Assembly: GCA_030621535.1 (NCBI GenBank)
Contig: JAUXHM010000066.1
Coordinates: 1-6,235 of the forward strand
Direction: 5' to 3'
Origin: Candidatus Methanophagales archaeon
Lineage (GTDB): Archaea > Halobacteriota > Syntropharchaeia > Alkanophagales > Methanospirareceae
DNA length: 6,235 nucleotides
Under the pieces are notes generated by a model. The model did no database searches, had not been told where the DNA came from, and saw nothing but the letters and a program-made list of their open reading frames with translations. The number at the start of each line of letters is the position of its first letter. Within the stretch, counting starts at the first letter, position 1. Below, one piece after another: positions 4,913 through 6,235 of the stretch. A program made the position numbers and the translations under genes.

Positions 4913-5281
4913 ATGAAGGAAGAGATAAGTGAAGGCAGGAAAAAGCTTGAAGAAGAGCTGAGGCATCTGATAGGAAACATATTCGTGCCAGAAGCAAAAG
5001 TATTCGGGATGGTGTGCGGCTGTGTTGGTTTCGCAGCAGACCTGCGTGGATTGCAATATGACGACGTAGACGTGTTCAGGGAGAAGATAAGTGCGATATT
5101 AGAGGAGATAAGCAAATCCGTTGGCGTAGAGCCGGAGTTTGTATATGCGAGAAAGCTGCCGGGGAGCGAAGAAGTAGTCACGCTAACGGCGAGGGAATTA
5201 TGCGAACGATGCAAAAAGGAATTTGCAGGCTCTAAAGCTTCACCGCGACCTGACATAGTGGTGTTAAAGAAAAATGTATGA
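4913..5281 (+). CDS. Small protein with CxC and CxxC motifs, function unknown
   Basis: I do not recognise the family of this 122-residue protein. Residues 1-20 are a charged amphipathic helix (KEEISEGRKKLEEEL). A hydrophobic strand with MVCGCVGF follows, giving Cys35 and Cys37. A second charged helix (about 52-70) leads to a strand, PEFVYARKL, and then LCERCKKE gives Cys97 and Cys100. Four cysteines as CxC plus CxxC could hold one zinc or Fe-S site or form a redox pair. The end (SPRPDIVVLKKNV) looks unstructured. No signal peptide or membrane segment is seen. The ATG lies at leaderless distance from a good TATA box. Its stop overlaps the next start (ATGA at 5278-5281), so it is probably made together with the GATase-like protein. 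A real gene is supported by the overlap, the promoter and coherent composition. Confidence 0.75.
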   Translation: MKEEISEGRKKLEEELRHLIGNIFVPEAKVFGMVCGCVGFAADLRGLQYDDVDVFREKISAILEEISKSVGVEPEFVYARKLPGSEEVVTLTARELCERCKKEFAGSKASPRPDIVVLKKNV

Positions 5282-5865
5282 CGAATAACGAACCGAAACG
5301 AGAAATAGCGTTATTATGGGATAAAGATACGCCTTTTATGCAGCACCTCACCGATAAGGGGTTTGATTGTGAGCTAATAACACCGAATCTGTTGTTTGCT
5401 CCGTTCTTTTCATTTACCGGCTATAAGTTAGTAATAGTTCCGGCGGGGTTTGGGAACAAATTATATTCGGGGATATTAAAGGGACTCAGAGCAAATAGAG
5501 TACGTATAAAAGATTTTGTAAAGGCAGGAGGTGTTCTTTTGGTATCAGGTGCGCTTTCAAACAAGGACGCATACAATTGGCTCCCTGTAAAAATCGAATA
5601 CGTGATGGAGAAGAGGCGGGTAAGAACAGAGGTGATGAAGGAGCATAAAGCAGCATCGATAGTGGAAAAAGAAGAATGCATGTGCGATGGCTACTTCGAC
5701 GGGACAGGGACAGAAGGAGAAGTAATATTAAGAATAAAAGACGATAATGATGAGAAAACGAAAGCGATTTTGGTTGTGTTGAAATATGGAGCAGGGGAGA
5801 TTATTGCTACGACTATTCATGAATATCCGTCTGAAAGGTTTATTGCGTATTGTGTGGGAAGATAA
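5278..5865 (+). CDS. Class I glutamine amidotransferase-like fold protein without obvious nucleophile
   Basis: The 195-residue protein looks like the flavodoxin-like GATase1/ThuA/BPL_N fold. REIALLWD (8-15) is the first strand, with ITPNLLF (34-40) and the YKLVIVPAGFGN strand-turn (49-60) after it. The helix pair IKDFVKAGGVLLVSGALS (77-94) then spans the nucleophile elbow. Near the end, YGAGEIIATTIHEYPSERF (170-188) is like the closing strand and His of ThuA-type proteins. The elbow that holds Cys in active amidotransferases reads VSGALS, so amidotransferase chemistry is unlikely; binding, scaffolding or another hydrolase chemistry is possible. A CxC (Cys134, Cys136) sits in an inserted loop. 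Length is short for a full domain. No Shine-Dalgarno is evident at the ATG, and translation is probably coupled through the ATGA overlap with the CxC/CxxC gene. The gene ends with two stops in a row. Its specific role is unknown. Confidence 0.72.
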   Translation: MTNNEPKREIALLWDKDTPFMQHLTDKGFDCELITPNLLFAPFFSFTGYKLVIVPAGFGNKLYSGILKGLRANRVRIKDFVKAGGVLLVSGALSNKDAYNWLPVKIEYVMEKRRVRTEVMKEHKAASIVEKEECMCDGYFDGTGTEGEVILRIKDDNDEKTKAILVVLKYGAGEIIATTIHEYPSERFIAYCVGR

Positions 5866-5886
5866 TAAGTATTTAAGTTTTTCAAT

Positions 5887-5914
5887 TCTAAAGTATTGCT
5901 TCTAAAGCTTTGCT
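5887..5914 (+). repeat. Two tandem 14-base units downstream of the GATase-like gene
   Basis: TCTAAAGTATTGCT (5887-5900) is followed at once by TCTAAAGCTTTGCT (5901-5914), with 12 of 14 positions identical. This may be a replication-slippage duplication. The T-rich bases just before it (5876-5882) could serve as an archaeal terminator, but that is weak. Confidence 0.4.
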
Positions 5915-5947
5915 TAACAATGCGAATGTTTAAATCATAAGTGGAAA

Positions 5948-5994
5948 GGCTCAATACATAGGTAAGTGTTATTTGTTGATTTGGCTCAATACAT
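5948..5994 (+). repeat. 12-base direct repeat before the IS630-type remnant
   Basis: GGCTCAATACAT occurs at 5948-5959 and 5983-5994, 35 bases apart. It lies where the left boundary of the transposase remnant must be. It could be a leftover of an insertion or of an internal deletion. Confidence 0.4.
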
Positions 5995-6004
5995 CGTACA
6001 GTGT

Positions 6005-6214
6005 CATAAGGTTTTACAGATATCTGGTCTAAGAAAGGATATGCAATCTCCCTTGTATTCTTGCCTACTAATGCATCGTGGATGAATGACGAGGAAAGAG
6101 TCTTCGCAGATGTGGAAAAAAAACGTGTTGGCAAACTCAGATGAGCCTGACAGTGAACATCTTCAAAATAGAATCGCTAATTATCTCCACGCTGAATACC
6201 CTAAGAAAATATAA
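6005..6214 (+). pseudogene. C-terminal remnant of an IS630-type DDE transposase
   Basis: Frame 1 from 6010 reads FTDIWSKKGYAIS, then LVFLPTNASWMNDEERVF. This fits the C-terminal catalytic block of IS630-type transposases (PTNASWLN-x-x-E), with the third catalytic Glu probably at 6094-6096. At the A-run 6116-6123 the reading moves to frame 2 and continues NVLANSDEPDSEHLQ, then NRIANYLHAEYPKKI, to a TAA at 6212-6214. One added A explains the shift. Upstream, HKV (6005-6013) joins if one T has been lost at 6012-6015. Nothing before about 6000 can be read as transposase, so the first two catalytic Asp and the N-terminal helix-turn-helix are absent. The last 72 bases of the window repeat exactly at 1411-1482. 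The element is dead. Confidence 0.75.
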
Positions 6215-6235
6215 CACAATGTTTATGGTGAGTTC
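6164..6235 (+). repeat. 72-bp exact direct repeat, copy 2 (IS630-type 3' end)
   Basis: This stretch is identical base for base to 1411-1482 and in the same orientation, 4753 bases later. It covers the last 16 transposase codons, the stop and about 21 bases of terminal sequence. It is cut by the window end, so 72 bases is a minimum length. Confidence 0.9.

Noticed and set aside
4819..5256. Minus-strand 145-codon frame opposite the CxC protein
   Set aside because: It is Ser-rich and low in complexity and crosses the inverted repeat. The plus-strand gene has a promoter and a coupled neighbour.
5817..6134. Minus-strand 105-codon frame at the window end
   Set aside because: It overlaps the end of the GATase-like gene and the transposase remnant, whose motifs are read on the plus strand.
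6141..6235. New gene starting at the ATG at 6141 and running off the window
   Set aside because: The same bases encode the transposase C-terminus in another frame. The identical stretch at 1411-1482 ends in a stop soon after, so it is not a conserved gene start.
1411..6235. Functional composite transposon
   Set aside because: Both IS copies are broken 3' fragments without a working transposase or paired ends. Direct-repeat recombination remains possible, but transposition by these copies does not.

Overview
The window looks archaeal. The evidence is AT-rich TATA-like boxes placed about 25-30 bases before start codons that lack a Shine-Dalgarno, overlapping ATGA gene junctions, an archaeal-type OMP-decarboxylase-fold protein, and a tandem pair of U32-family proteins of a kind I associate with methanogens and ANME-type Euryarchaeota. 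The lineage is inference; no rRNA or other marker gene is present.

Layout. Positions 1-823 hold the 3' part of a decayed IS4-like DDE transposase with two frameshifts and an internal deletion that removed the third catalytic residue. It cuts off the 3' end of a TPR gene on the minus strand (to 1232). Upstream of that gene is the C-terminal stub of a small membrane protein (1289-1410, minus), itself cut by a fragment of an IS630-type element (1411 to about 1482). After a low-complexity stretch comes an OMP-decarboxylase-like gene (1711-2430, minus). A repeat-rich spacer (2431-2734) separates it from a divergent plus-strand pair of U32 paralogs (2735-3742 and 3739-4758). A long imperfect inverted repeat (4773-4861) follows. 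Then comes a second coupled pair: a small CxC/CxxC protein (4913-5281) and a class I glutamine-amidotransferase-like protein without an obvious nucleophile (5278-5865). The window ends in another IS630-type transposase remnant (about 6005-6214).

The last 72 bases of the window (6164-6235) are an exact direct copy of 1411-1482. Both are the 3' end of the same IS630-type element, so a block of about 4.7 kb carrying all five intact genes lies between two direct IS remnants. Genes outside the block are broken; genes inside it are intact.

How the genes may work together. The two U32 proteins are translationally coupled and share all their candidate Fe-S cysteines, so they may form a heteromer like bacterial UbiU-UbiV. 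The OMP-decarboxylase homologue departs from the canonical active site in two places and may not be an ordinary PyrF. No direct functional link between the U32 pair, the decarboxylase-like protein and the CxC/GATase-like pair can be proven from this sequence.
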